Notes: a model not told the origin generated them from the letters alone. A stretch of DNA of 64,000 nt from Microglena sp. YARC (GCA_022414725.1 CM039462.1:75676304-75740303); one strand, 5' to 3'; shown: positions 23,323 through 36,682, numbered from the stretch's first letter. A program made the numbers and translations.

Positions 23323-24642
23323 TAGTTGCGGCAAGCCTTCTACTCCACTCTCCTCCCACTGCTCCTGGAACTCCCTCTTCATTTTCTCCCAACCAAGCTT
23401 CTCTTCCCCCACCCACTGCTCCTTACACAACTCCAATCCCACCTCCAAGTCAGCTGCACCCTCAAACACATCCCTGGGTCTGCTCTTCCACAAGGCACAT
23501 AAATCGCTACGTTGCACAAAGGCCTCATCTCTTACCCTCAGCCATATTTGGCTGTACACTTCAAAGGATTTAGCCCCCCCCAGGCTGCGGAGGAGTAGCG
23601 TTCTGGGACCTGTCCTTGTATCCATGCTGAAGTTGACAGAGTGGTAGTTATTCTTCATCATTGTCACCACATCGATGTCCAGCTTGTCGACCATGTATGC
23701 AAGCTTGGCGTGCACTGTCGACTTACGTAGCCCAAACAGGGTGGGGTGCTTGGCGAGGATTGAGCGGGCGTCTTCGGGAGAACCCACGAGCCAGGTGAAG
23801 TAGTTCAGCGTCTTGCTGAGGTTGGTCTCAGGGCTGTAGGTAACAAGCTTGGGGTGCCCCTTGATCATGCCCCTGGCTACCTCAGGCGCATAGCCCTCCC
23901 CGACTAGCCACTCGACTGTGTCCCATTTAAGAGAGGAAATGAGGATGGATGGCTCTCTCTCGAACAGACCCTTCTCCTCGGAAGGGGGGATGCCTAACTT
24001 TTCAAGGCGTAGCAGCTTGGCATCGAGGGATGATGGTGTGACGCAGACTAACACAGAGGGGTACTTCTTCAACACACATAGTATCTGATGCTTAGATAAA
24101 CCATGGGCAGTTAGCACCCGAATTGACTCAGCACAGTGACTCTCCCGCCCACTAGCTGACGATGAAATGAGGAGGGGGCTCCTTCGAAGCCCCCCTGAGA
24201 CCTCATCAATACTCAAGCCGAAGTTGACAAGGATCTCTATCCATCCTCTCAAGTTTTGCAAGCTCAAGTGAGAGCCAGGCTGTGACTTTTTAGCAGACTT
24301 TACCACTTGAGCAGCTTGTTTGGAAGTCATTTTCAAGCTGAGCACAAGCTCTTCTTGAATCAGCTTATCCTCGTTGCCAATTTCTGAGGCGCGGATAAAG
24401 CTTCTACGTGTCTTGCTTGCCTCTGTAGACCCCTCACTTTGGGACGCAGCTGTCATGCAGCTTCTCCCTTGGATTTTGCAAATAGACTCCCACGAGCCCC
24501 TAGAGCCAGTGAAGCTTGTGGAATGCCCTATGGGATGGACAGCCATGAGCTTGAACTGTGCTCTGGACTGGCCATGCATGCGTGAGGGGAACACTGGCTG
24601 TATGGTGCATGGCATCTGCATGCCTGGGAAGCACGCCTCCAT
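23311..24642 (-). CDS. mTERF-family organellar nucleic-acid-binding protein
   Basis: A single open frame of 443 codons. The first 60 or so residues are Ser/Arg-rich with few acidic residues, consistent with an organelle transit peptide. From about residue 145 there are successive mTERF helical repeats, each carrying the family's hydrophobic-x-x-x-P-x-h-h signature: LRRSPLLI (152), LKKYPSVLV (191), FEREPSILI (227), IKGHPKLV (260), LAKHPTLFG (296). mTERF proteins are super-helical regulators of mitochondrial or chloroplast transcription, splicing or translation; which organelle is not decidable here. No intron is evident. The C-terminal 80 residues are charged and less repeat-like. The SINE-like repeat at 23185-23322 covers the end of the gene. 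No other plausible start lies closer to the repeats; the ATG at 24642 gives the transit peptide. Confidence 0.85.
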   Translation of the reverse strand: MEACFPGMQMPCTIQPVFPSRMHGQSRAQFKLMAVHPIGHSTSFTGSRGSWESICKIQGRSCMTAASQSEGSTEASKTRRSFIRASEIGNEDKLIQEELVLSLKMTSKQAAQVVKSAKKSQPGSHLSLQNLRGWIEILVNFGLSIDEVSGGLRRSPLLISSSASGRESHCAESIRVLTAHGLSKHQILCVLKKYPSVLVCVTPSSLDAKLLRLEKLGIPPSEEKGLFEREPSILISSLKWDTVEWLVGEGYAPEVARGMIKGHPKLVTYSPETNLSKTLNYFTWLVGSPEDARSILAKHPTLFGLRKSTVHAKLAYMVDKLDIDVVTMMKNNYHSVNFSMDTRTGPRTLLLRSLGGAKSFEVYSQIWLRVRDEAFVQRSDLCALWKSRPRDVFEGAADLEVGLELCKEQWVGEEKLGWEKMKREFQEQWEESGVEGLPQLRRD

Positions 24643-24799
24643 GTGGATTTCCTCTGGCTTTTTGGGTATCAGAGGATTGTGAGAAAAAACTGAGGCGGTT
24701 CAGAGCATTCTGGGGGGTGGACTGGAAGATGAGGCCTACCGACTCATTTTATAAAAGCGTGGAAGGAGTTGCAGATTACAAGAACTCTCAGAAGCGAAT

Positions 24800-24880
24800 C
24801 CAATTTGTCCGAAGACGGCGAGCAGCCAAATCGCTGGCTGGAGCCATGCAACCAAGTTCAAGTTCAAGAATCCAATCTGT
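24800..24880 (+). repeat. Common LINE-type 3' tail, short copy
   Basis: GAAGACGGCGAGCAGCCAAA then GGCTGGAGCCATGCAACCAA and TTCAAGTTC. The two inner blocks can pair (GCAGCC/GGCTGG), forming a small hairpin. Confidence 0.6.
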
Positions 24881-25019
24881 CGGGAAGATGTCTTATCCCA
24901 AGGCAGATTTCGGCTGACTTTACGCTCGTGCGGTTATGCGCTGACAGGAAAGAAGAAGAAAGATGCAAGCAACGGAGTGGCTGTAGGCGAGGTTCTAGAG
25001 GTGACTAGTTAGACTGCTC

Positions 25020-25470
25020 AGAAGATCAGGGCTCCACGAGTCTCTCGTACATCATTCGGCACCTGCGGTACTTCAGGGCCGGTGGGGGGCTGGGGCGGGG
25101 ATGGGGGGGGGGGGGGGGGGGGGGGGGTAATGGGTAAGGGTGGCTTTTTTGCGGCTGCAGTGGATGGGGTATCCTCCTCCCCCAACTGAAAACAACTCAA
25201 ACCGACTCAAACCTACTGGGTTGGCTGCAGTTGATGGGGTATCTTCCTCCCCCAACTCAAAACAACTCGAACCAACTAAAAACACATCAAACACGTCAGA
25301 CCTCCCCCCCCCCCATCCCCCACCCCCCACCCCCACACCCTCTCCACCCCAAAACAGGGCGAGGTACCACTACCCCAAGCAGCAGCTGCAGTGGATGAGG
25401 TCTTCTCCTCCCTCAACTCATGGACCTCCTGGGCCACAGGGTCATCCAACCCTCCTTCAAATCCAACGAC
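25020..25470. repeat. Three-unit tandem repeat with poly-G/C tracts; possible exon edge
   Basis: On the minus strand three units read ELREEKTSSTAAA, ELGEEDTPSTAA and QLGEEDTPSTAAA, separated by low-complexity spacers; a 27-nt G run is at about 25100-25126. The first unit continues from GFEGGLDDPVAQEVH, which looks protein-like, so an unidentified minus-strand exon near 25380-25470 is possible. I cannot assign a gene. Confidence 0.35.
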
Positions 25471-25739
25471 ATAGCGATAGGATAGGATGGGATAGAAAAG
25501 TAATACTCCCATGGTTTTTGACAGCGACCGCGAATACTAAAGGGATACACCCGCAGGGATTCGAACCCAGCACCTTCTTCAGTCCAGCGAGAGGATTACA
25601 CATTTAACCATTCCCTGAACCGGGATTGAGGTAGAGGTAAACGTATCCTTAAAATAGTGATAGGGACGTAAATAATATTGTCTTTAGATTTGTGACACCT
25701 GCTTCCCTAGCCATCAAAATATATTGTTTTGTAAGAGTG

Positions 25740-26180
25740 GTTATTGGACTTGGTTACACAGCTTTAGCCAGCACTTTGGCTGCTCGCCCTCTCCAGCAGT
25801 AAAACATGATTACCAGGAAAATGTAAAAGCGAACAAATTATTGTTGGGATGTTCCCATTTGTGATCCTCTTCATCCGAACGATGAAAACAGTGCAAAATA
25901 ACTTTTCAAGTTTTCATACCCTCGATCGTACCTATCAAAAAAGGCTTGATCCAATCTCTTCATACATTCATGGATGAACAGAGGAGCCTTCGCTCGACCT
26001 TCCACTTCTGGATTACACATCGGGTAATGTAGAGGAATCATTTTGCTCTGAGATTGGGAAATTAGGTTCTGATACTTAGATTATTTTCTTGTCGAATTCA
26101 GCCAGGCTTCGTCAGTACATTCAAACATGGTGTTCAACTTGTCCAACATTATTAGCGTTCTCTAGCCATAATGAGATCCA
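25740..26180 (-). mobile_element. LINE 3'-end remnant, second copy
   Basis: Aligns with 8470-8890: the same tail (AACTTGGTTACA.AGCTT.AG) then AAAAGGCTTGATCC, CATACATTCATGGATGAACA and AATGTAGAGGAATCATTTTG. Carries several indels and no usable frame. Confidence 0.6.
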
Positions 26181-26323
26181 GCAAGCCTCAAAAGGGGGGA
26201 CATTTTTTTTTTACAAAGTTGATAGTGTTTGGCAAAAACAAATGTTGGTGCCATCTGTGAGTCATGTGTGCATTATCTTGTCCACTAGGATGCCGTACCT
26301 GTGTTGCAACCAACACCAAGGCG

Positions 26324-26437
26324 ATGGCCAAGGTCAAGGCCAAGCGCAGCAACCCTAAAGCCATGCCTAGTAGCTCGGTCAGAGTGTCATCGTTTTTGTC
26401 AACTTTCGGTTCAGGTCCTCGGGAGCAACTAGGAGCG
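26324..26437 (+). CDS. Candidate first exon, unknown product
   Basis: Thirty-eight codons from ATG 26324 to a consensus donor GCG|GTATGTAAG at 26437/26438. The peptide starts MAKVKAKRSNPKAMPSSSVR: basic, then Ser-rich. The strong donor after an open frame is the only support; no downstream exon was found. Confidence 0.25.
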
Positions 26438-26439
26438 GT

Positions 26440-27837
26440 ATGTAAGTAAGTTGACTATGATAGGCAGCAGTCAAGCAGGGGGTATGTGCTCAAGCTCGTA
26501 GGGAAGGAATGCAAAGTTGCGAGTTTCGCAGCGTAGTGATGTTCCGTTCGAAGAAAAGGGCTGAGTCGGGGATGCGCCGATTAATAGAAGTGATGGACTA
26601 GCGATGGAAGGGATGAGGTGGGAGCCTAGGGTCGAGTTCTCACAAACGAGGGGAGATGCTAAGTCAGTAGGAGATGCGACCCATGCAACCACTTAGCGAC
26701 AACATGATGGCCACATGCTTCCTCATCATGCTGATGGTGCCTTCGAGTTACCCTAGCGTACAAGATGCCGTTTAAAGCTGACACTTAGTGATTCCAAGCG
26801 AGGCTTCCAGGCATGTGCGATTAATAGCAGTCGGAGGATACTCAGCTTCCCAGCTGACCCGCAGCTCTCTTGCATATCGAACACCTTATCCCGATGTACA
26901 CAAAACACACACATACACAAAGCTACACACCTACATTATGACTCGAAAAATCACCGCAATAACCGTCCGACCACCGCGCGCAACCAATACACCGGTGGAA
27001 ATTAGGAGCTGCATCGGGTACCCTATGCTCTAAACCGGTCGAAAACAACGCAGGTCAGAATTCTTAACGCCCCCCCCAACTTTAGTACAGGGGGGGTGGG
27101 GGGGCGGGGGTGAGCCAGGGGGGTAAGCCCGGGGGTAAGCCAGGGCCAGATCTGGATGTCTGTACACGTTATGGCATGTCTCGAAAGCAAGCCGGTGTTC
27201 GGTCAACAGTTACACGATTTATTTTGCAGACCTTCAGTTGACAGCACAAAGGTTTTGCTATAACTGTTGACGAAGCACATAAGAAATGGCTCCAACAGCC
27301 TCAAATAGACGAAATCGGGCAAAACGTTACTCTATTCCCACTGTTTTCGAGCTTTAATTTGAAGCTCGGCTTCTACACACCTGCAGCCGAGATGCAAAAC
27401 AACAGACAAACCTTCCCGTTCTGGATTTCAGATAGGAATTGGCACAGATGACAGATCGTATAAATTGACCAGAAATGTGCCTAACATGGCACATATATAT
27501 AGTGTTTTAGAAGCCTCAAACTATTTGAAATTCAATTCAAGTTGCAGATCACTACTTTGGCAAGAGGTCTGACGCGCCCCCGCCTTTCCAACGGGTGCCT
27601 ACTTACATAATTATTTCTCCGCCTTCCTTCATGAATCCTAATCGGCGCTGGTCTATGAAAGGGGTCCCTCTTCCTGGGGTCCTTTGAATAAAATCCTTTG
27701 AATACAATAAATAACAAATATACAGGCCATAATTGACCCATGACAAGCCCTCTCCACAACATCTACGGGGGTTTCTAGCCATCCTCGAATTCAAAGGATA
27801 TAAGCAATAAAGTGAAGCATTTTGTCCACTAAGTTTC

Positions 27838-27872
<35 letters not shown>

Positions 27873-28860
27873 GCAGACAAATTAATCTCAAATTACATCG
27901 GGACACGTTTTTTAACTTGCAGACATGGGTTGTTCTGGGGGACTCCAAAATCTGCATAATGAGACGCAACTGGTTTCAAATCTGCATCTGCGTCTGCGAC
28001 GCAGCGGACCCTCCAAAATGTATGTGCGACTCGCAACACACAGCGTGCAGAGCACCCCTGGTAGCGTCTACACTACCCATGTTTACGCTGCTCGCAGAAG
28101 CGCAGGGAGCGAGCTACCTGCAGGCTGATAGACCATGTACTGGCACAGGTAATCAATCCGAAATCCTGTAATGACATGTAGCTGGATAGAATGGGCATGT
28201 ATTCCAATCTACCATACAGGGCCAAAATAATTAAGTTCGCCGATAGTGGCCCAGCAGAGACCTATGCAGGTGCCATCATGATCTCATCCAGTCATCCAGT
28301 TTTATTCAGAACGCTGCGTCTTGCGTCACATATTTTTGAGGGTCTGGTGCATCTCAGAGGGTCTCGGAGCATTGCAGACACATATTTGGGGTCATAAACG
28401 CTGATTTGGTTGCGTCTCGTGAAGAAGATTTGGTGGTCTCCCTAAACAACCCTGATCTCATCTACCACTTCAACTGTTCAACATACCATTAACCTATTAC
28501 AAGATTACATTGTAGTACTTGATCTCATAGTCTCATCTATCACTTAGACTGTTGAATACACTTTTCATCAAGTAAAGTATAGTGTACTACTTGACCTCAG
28601 ATCCTCCGCCATTTTCTTGCGGTTTGCCGGGGACCAGATTTGAAAGTGCTTACTCACATGCTTTAGCCCCTCAAGACAATTTATAATTATCTTGATTATT
28701 TGAGGCAGGGAAAGTCCCTTTAACCTAATTAACTACCCCCTGGTCTGCAAAATACATACTATGCATTTATAGCACCTCCAGCAACTCAATACCCCCAGAA
28801 CTGCTGCCAGCCTAACCCCCTCAGCCTACAGCTATCGTCAGGCCTTGAGTGGGATGAAAA
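26440..28860. other. No gene seen; TIR element ends and (CAGA)n
   Basis: (CAGA)n lies at 27843-27876. Decayed ends of the CCAGGGTTGTTC element family occur at about 27925-28060 and 28305-28455 (GGTTGTTCTGGGGGACTCC; CAGCGGACCCTCCAAAAT; AACAACCCTGAT). The remainder is featureless. Confidence 0.5.
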
Positions 28861-29388
28861 TTGTACTGCAACAGTACTTCAGCTCTTAAATGCTCTCCCA
28901 GATGTCTGAGTGCACCTTCACCCCTTGGGCTGCATGAAAATTGTACTGCTGTAGTACTGCAGCTCTACAATGCTCTACCAGATGTCTGACAGTATATCCT
29001 CAGCCCTTGGGTTTCATGCAAATTGTACTGCAGTAGTACTCCAGCTCTTTAATGCTCTCCCAGATGTATGAGTGCACCTTCACTCCTTGGGCTGCATGGA
29101 AATTGTACTGCAGGAGTACTTCAGCTCTTTAATGCTCTCCCAGATGTCTGACAGTGCTTCCTCAGCCCTTGGGTTCCATGCAAATTGTACTGCGGTAGCA
29201 CTACAGCTCTTTAATGCTCTCCCAGATGCCTGACAGTGCATCTTCACCCCTTGGGCTGCATGAATATTGTACTGCAGCAGTACTGCAGCTCTACAATGCT
29301 CTACCAGATGTCTGACAGTACATCATCAGCCCCTGGGTTGCATGAAAATCGTACTTTCATGCTCTCCCAGATGCCTGCCAGTGCATCC
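28859..29388 (-). repeat. Exon-edge array: 7 copies of the ORN terminal exon 3' part
   Basis: Seven units of about 82 bp directly after the ORN stop codon. Each, read on the minus strand, contains decayed copies of the last coding segment: GACATCTGGGAGAGCATT (DIWESI), then AGCTG.AGTACT and GCAGTACAATTT. The gene-proximal copy is the true exon (29389-29532). Present in transcript order as the 3' flank/UTR. Confidence 0.88.
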
Positions 29389-29631
29389 TCAGCCCTTGGA
29401 TTCAATAAAAATTGTACTGCGGTAGTACTGCAGCTCCTCAATGCTCTCCCATATGTCTGACAGTGCGGTGTGTGCCATAACCTTGCGTGGCGCTTTCTTG
29501 TACACGGAGGGGTACCAGCGGCGTGCAAGTTCCTGAAGGACATGGCACAGAAGTATAACAATGAATTGATGATGGTGATGGTGATGATGAAGATGACGAT
29601 GCAATGACGATTACGATGATGGTGATGATGG

Positions 29632-29668
<37 letters not shown>

Positions 29669-32600
29669 CATGGTTGCACTATCCTGGTGCCCTGCTGGAC
29701 TTCAAATGTGTTCCACTTTACGGCCTGACAGGTCTAGAATTGATGTGATTGAGTGCAATAGCGGTGTTTGTACATAAATCTTCGGGGCTGTCTTGTACAT
29801 GGAGGGATATCAGCACCGTGCCTGATAGACATGGCACAGAATTAGGATGATCGATTGACCGTGATTGAGAGCCCCCTGCCCACTTTTCCATCCCATACCA
29901 TCCCATCCCATACCCCCGCCCCTCCAAGAACCTGCCATCCCACACCCCCACCCCTCCAAGAGAGACACGCAGCGCCATGCCATCCCATACCCTGCCATCC
30001 CATACCCCCACCCCTCCAAGAAAGACACGCAGTGCCATGCCATCCCATACCCTGCCATCCCATACCCCTACCCCACCAAGAAAGACACGCAGTACCATCC
30101 CATCCCATCCCCCTACCCCTCCAAAAAAGATACATAGTACCATCCCTACCCTCATACAAGCCTCCTTAGTGGCACCATCTTCTCCTATGCGGACTGCTCA
30201 CCTTTATCGACGACACGTCAACCACACGGTAGTTGAGGTGCTCTATCAGGTCGGGCATGTACTTGAGCAAAAATGAGCGATCCATGTGGATGGTGTTGCC
30301 CTGAGGAAGTGGAGGGTTCAGGGTTTAGGGTTAAGGGAGCGCTCCATGTGGATGGAGTTCCCCTGAGGAAGTGGAGGGTTCAGGGTTTAGGGTTAAGGGA
30401 GCGCTCCATGTGGATGGAGTTCCCCTGAGGAAGTGGAGGGTTCAGGGTTTAGGGTTAAGGGAGCGCTCCATGTGCATGGAGTTCCCCTGAGGAAGTGGAG
30501 GGTTCAGGGTTAAGGGAGCGCTCCATGTGGATGGAGTTCCCCTGAGGAAGTGGAGGGTTCAGGGTTTAGGGTTAAGGGAGCGCTCCATGTGGATGGAGTT
30601 CCCCTGAGGAAGTGGAGGGTTCAGGGTTTAGGGTTAAGGGAGCGCTCCATGTGGATGGAGTTCCCCTGAGGAAGTGGAGGGTTCAGGGTTAAGGGAGCGT
30701 TCCAAGTGGATGGAGTTCCCCTGAGGAAGTGGAGGGTTCAGGTTTTAGGGTTAAGGGAGCGCTCCATGTGGATGGAGTTCCCCTGAGGAAGTGGAGGGTT
30801 CAGGGTTTAGGGTTAAGGGAACGCTCCATGTGGATGGAGTTCCCCTGAGGAAGTGGAAGGTTCAAGATGCAGGGTTTAGCGTTTAGGGTGTGATCCATGT
30901 GGATGTGTTTCCCCGAGGAAGTTGAAGGTTTTAGTCAGAGGGAGACGTTTGAGCACCATAGCTTTTCTTTTCAGCTACCAGCAGCAGCTTCTAGGCAGCT
31001 TCCCTGGCTTGCTACCCAGCAAAACCTAAAGCAACGTTGTAATTCTTAAAGCTGATAGAATCATATTTATAGTTATGTTCAAATTTTAGGGCTTTGCCCA
31101 GTTGCTGGCTCAGGGAGCTGCCTAGAAGCTGCTGCTCAAAGCTGAAAAGACAAGTTCTATGCAGTGTCTCAAGCGACACTAAAAACTGGCGGAGAGTGTT
31201 TGCAACGGAGCGACAGGTGGTAACGGAAGCGATTTAGTTACGAGACTGTTTGCTGACGTGCCAGGCTTATTTTCCGTCAGACGGTCACACGCACAGACGG
31301 ACAACGGGGTGACCCTGGGGGCCCCCGTCCGCCCGTCAAAGAGGGGGCTCACCCCAAAAGCTATGGTGAGCACACATTATCAGGGTGGTCAACATCGTTC
31401 TGGTTCCAAAATCATTGTATGATATAATATATGATATCGTACGATATATCATACAATATATTTATTGCACAAAAACGATATATGAGACAATATATATTGT
31501 CATATCGTACGACATTGTACGATACATCATACAATATATATTGTACGGAAAAGTTCGATGTATGACACAATATATTGTCATAGAATACAACAATGTACGA
31601 TATATCATACCATACACATCCACAATATCGTACTTGACAACCATGCACATGATGAAGTTTCCAACAACGTAAACAGAATGAGTGGGAAATATTTTTATGT
31701 ACATTAGAGTGTCTAATCAGAAATGGAGCAAAGCAAACGGTGGATACTAATATATGTACTTCACACAGCACCATCATCATCACATGCCAACACATTGTAC
31801 TTCACACAGCACCATCATCATCACGTGCCAACACATTGTACTTCACACGGCACCATCATCATCATGGGCGAACACATTGTACTTCACAAGGCACCATCAT
31901 CATCACGTGCCAACACATTGTACATCACACAGCACCATCATCATCACGTGCCAACACATTGTACTTCACACAGCACCATCATCACGTGCCAACACATTGT
32001 ACTTCACAAGGCACCATCATCATCACGTGCCAACACATTGTACTTCACACAGCACCATCATCATCACGTGCCAACACATTGTACTTCACACAGCATCATC
32101 ATCATCACATGCCAACACATTGTACTTCACACAGCACCATCATCATCACGTGCCAACACATTGTACTTCAAACAGCACCATTGAAATCACGTGCCAACAC
32201 ATTGTACTTCACACAGCACCATTGTAATCACGTGCCAACACATTGTACTTCACACAGCACCATCATCATCACGTGCCAACACATTGTACTTCACACAGCA
32301 CCATCATCATCACGTGCCAACACATTGTACTTCACACAGCACCATCATCATCACGTGCCAACACATTGTACTTCACACAGCATCATCATCATCACATGCC
32401 AACACATTGTACTTCACACAGCACCATCATCATCACGTGCCAACACATTGTACTTCACACGGCACCATCATCATCATGTGCCAACACATTGTACTTCACA
32501 CAGCACCATCATCATCACGTGCCAACACATTGTACTTCACACAGCACCATCATCATCACGTGCCAACACATTGTACTTCACACAGCACCATCATCATTCA

Positions 32601-35600
32601 CGTGCCAACACATTGTACTTCACAAGCACCATCATCATCACGTGCCAACACATTGTACTTCACACAGCACCATCATCATCACGTGCCAACACATTGTACT
32701 TCACACAGCACCATCATCATCACGTGCCAACACATTGTACTTCACACAGCACCATCATCATCACGTGCCAACACATTGTACTTCACACAGCACCATCATC
32801 ATCACGTGCCAACACATTGTACTTCACACAGCACCATCATCATCACGTGCCAACACATTGTACTTCACACAGCACCATCATCATCACGTGCCAACACATT
32901 GTACTTCACACAGCACCATCATCATCACGTGCCAACACATTGTACTTCACACGGCACCATCATCATCACGTGCCAACACATTGTACTTCACACAGCACCA
33001 TCATCATCACGTGCCAACACATTGTACTTCACACAGCACCATCATCATCACGTGCCAACACATTGTACTTCACACAGCACCATCATCATCACGTGCCAAC
33101 ACATTGTACTTCACACAGCACCATCATCATCACGTGCCAACACATTGTACTTCACACAGCACCATCATCATCACGTGCCAACACATTGTACTTCACACAG
33201 CACCATCATCATCACGTGCCAACACATTGTACTTCACACAGCACCATCATCATCACGTGCCAACACATTGTACTTCACACAGCACCATCATCATCACGTG
33301 CCAACACATTGTACTTCACACAGCACCATCATCATCACGTGCCAACACATTGTACTTCACACAGCACCATCATCATCACGTGCCAACACATTGTACTTCA
33401 CACAGCACCATCATCATCACGTGCCAACACATTGTACTTCACACAGCACCATCATCATCACGTGCCAACACATTGTACTTCACACAGCACCATCATCATC
33501 ACGTGCCAACACATTGTACTTCACACAGCACCATCATCATCACGTGCCAACACATTGTACTTCACACAGCACCATCATCATCACGTGCCAACACATTGTA
33601 CTTCACACAGCACCATCATCATCACGTGCCAACACATTGTACTTCACACAGCACCATCATCATCACGTGCCAACACATTGTACTTCACACAGCACCATCA
33701 TCATCACGTGCCAACACATTGTACTTCACACAGCACCATCATCATCACGTGCCAACACATTGTACTTCACACAGCACCATCATCATCACGTGCCAACACA
33801 TTGTACTTCACACAGCATCATCATCATCACATGCCAACACATTGTACTTCACACAGCACCATCATCATCACGTGCCAACACATTGTACTTCACACAGCAC
33901 CATCATGCCAACACATTGTACTTCACACAGCACCATCATCATCACGTGCCAACACATTGTACTTCACACAGCACCATCATCATCACGTGCCAACACATTG
34001 TACTTCACACAGCATCATCATCATCACGTGCCAACACATTGTACTTCACACAGCACCATCATCATCACGTGCCAACACATTGTACTTCACACAGCACCAT
34101 CATCATCACGTGCCAACACATTGTACTTCACACAGCATCATCATCATCACATGCCAACACATTGTACTTCACACAGCACCATCATCATCACGTGCCAACA
34201 CATTGTACTTCACACGGCACCATCATCATCATGTGCCAACACATTGTACTTCACACAGCACCATCATCATCACGTGCCAACACATTGTACTTCACACAGC
34301 ACCATCATCATCACGTGCCAACACATTGTACTTCACACAGCACCATCATCATCACGTGCCAACACATTGTACTTCACACAGCGCTAGTATCATTACACTG
34401 GTTTAGGCAGGTTGTAGTTGACCCAAGACTAGTCCGCTCCACAACATCCAGGGGGGTCTCTCGACCATCCTTGAAAACAATATCACAAGGTACAGGCAAT
34501 AAGGCATGTCTATACATCATGTATATGTATGATATGATATATTGATGTATCATCAAGCATGGTATATATACATAAATATACCTGCATATATATGATTAAT
34601 TAATGTATCAACGAGCATTGTATGTATACACATATATACCTGTATATATATGATATATTGATGTACCATCTAGCATGGTATACATACATAAACATACCTG
34701 TATCTCCATAATTGCCTAGTCCGACCCTGAGTGGTACGGATGGTTTTCACCTATTACCTCAAGCCCAAAGAAAACTTTTTTTGTTAATAAGTTACCTAAC
34801 CACATCAGTTCAACATATAGATACTCAGAGTTGGTTTCACTCAGGTTGTGGGAAGCAGACAAAGCAAAACATGTGATTTTTTTCACTATGGGGCTCCCTA
34901 AGTCGGTACGGATTTTAGATAGAAGTGGAACGGAGCCTATCGCTATCAAAAACAAGTTTTCGTAAAATGAAAGTAGGTCGCTCGGAGGTAGCCCTATTGT
35001 GCACATCTTTCCTCAGAAGCAATTGTTACTTCAGGTTTTGGATGGCAGTACATGGGCAGTACGGGTGAATATGGACCCCCAAAATACTGATTATTTACAT
35101 ATTGTGGGTGCCCTAAGTGTGGTACAACGCTGCACAAGCTGAATTGTTTCATTTTGGGTCTTGGCTTTGGTTCGAAGCACGAAGACTATTTTTTTTTAAT
35201 TGAAATTGAAATTTTGGAAATTGAAATTTATTTTCAAAATATGTTCAAAAAACAGCTTGTTTCCAACTTTGTTTTAAACATCCACATCTGAAGTTAGTTT
35301 TTGATTTGGGAAAGGGGTGTGAAATCTCAAGTAGGGAGGTGGGATTGGGAGGTGATCAGGTGAATTTTCGAGTTGTACTGCTATCTCAGCAAATTCCGAG
35401 ACCAAGGCTGAAGCGCAGCCTCCGACCTTGTGGTAGGGGATTGATAAGCCTTTCGTCCTGCAGTAAGATGATTCGGAATAGCTCGCGCGGCCTCGTGTCT
35501 GGCGCGATCTGGATTTGTACCACAATTTATCGCACATCTGATTTACTGCCAACGGCCTTCCGTATAAGGCTGCTCGCGACCGTATGCGAATGCGGACCGG

Positions 35601-36682
35601 AAATACATGTGCGCGTAGCTGACACAATTGCACGAAAGGTGGGCCAGACAGAATTCGATTCCGAGCATTTTGGGGCATGTACAGCTCTGTACCACAATCT
35701 TGTACCAACTTAGGGCGTTTTGGGACTTAGGCACCTATGGAGATACATCAGGAGGAGCCCAGGCCTAAAAAAAATCAGTCATGTCGATCGATTTTTTCTG
35801 AGAACAGGGCTGTAATCACATGTTTCATGGCGATATTTAAAGTTACTTTTCAGGCCATTCTGAGCACCTCATTTAGGGGGGGGGGGGGGGGGGGGGGGGG
35901 GCAGCCCTCATTTTGTTTTTGCTAACGTTTTACTCTGCCCTCCAAACAAATGACGTTCTGAGACCACCCATAAGTAGGCCTTGGTAAGGGTAGTCTATTG
36001 GCACCACTTTAGATCTCATGCAATAAGTATTTACCCCCCCAAACCCCCCTCCTCAAACCCCAGCCCAGCCCAGAGTATGATTGGGTGAATGGCTGCGTAT
36101 TTGTTGATAATATGGGTGGGTGAATGGGTGGGTAATATGGGTAGTCTATTGGCACCACTTTGGACCTCGTGCAATAAGTATTAACCCTCAACCCCAAACC
36201 CCAAACCCCAGCCCAGCCCAGCCCAGTCCAGAGTATGAGTGGGTGAATGGCTGGGTATGGGTTGATAATATGGGTGGGTGAATGGGTGGGTAATATGGGT
36301 GAGTATGGGTGGGTGAATGGGTTAGTGGGTATATGTGTGGGTGGGGGTGGGGGGGTATGTCCCCAGCCCCCCCCCAACCCAACCCAACCCACACAACCAC
36401 CGTGCGACAACACCGAAACGCCGCCATTCTCCCACGTTCTACGCGTTTGCTTTCTCTTCGTTGCGGTATGCCTGATGCTGATAAGAACTCCAGTTTGGGG
36501 CCAGCCCTTGCAAAGGTGAAGGGTGACTACGGTACTTGGGCAACCCAGAGGGGGTGCAGAACTGATTTTTGACTATCACACAATCCCTATGTGGGAATTC
36601 CGAGGATGCCATTATGTGCGCCATACTGTCAACCCCCAGAATCCATATCTAAGTTTTTCAAAAGGGGGTTATTTATATTTAA

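Noticed and set aside
25545..25622. tRNA gene on the minus strand
   Set aside because: A B-box (GGGTTCGAATCCC) and a weak A-box-like TGGTTAAATG are present, but the acceptor strands do not pair and the anticodon arm cannot be formed. At best a tRNA-like relic.
30303..30880. Interstitial telomere repeat
   Set aside because: TTTAGGG occurs once per 62-bp unit, not in tandem; the unit is an exon-edge copy.
31740..34545. His-rich ORFs of 700-888 codons across the satellite
   Set aside because: All three plus frames are open merely because the 41-bp unit contains no stop; the translations are the same repeat in different phase. Not a protein.
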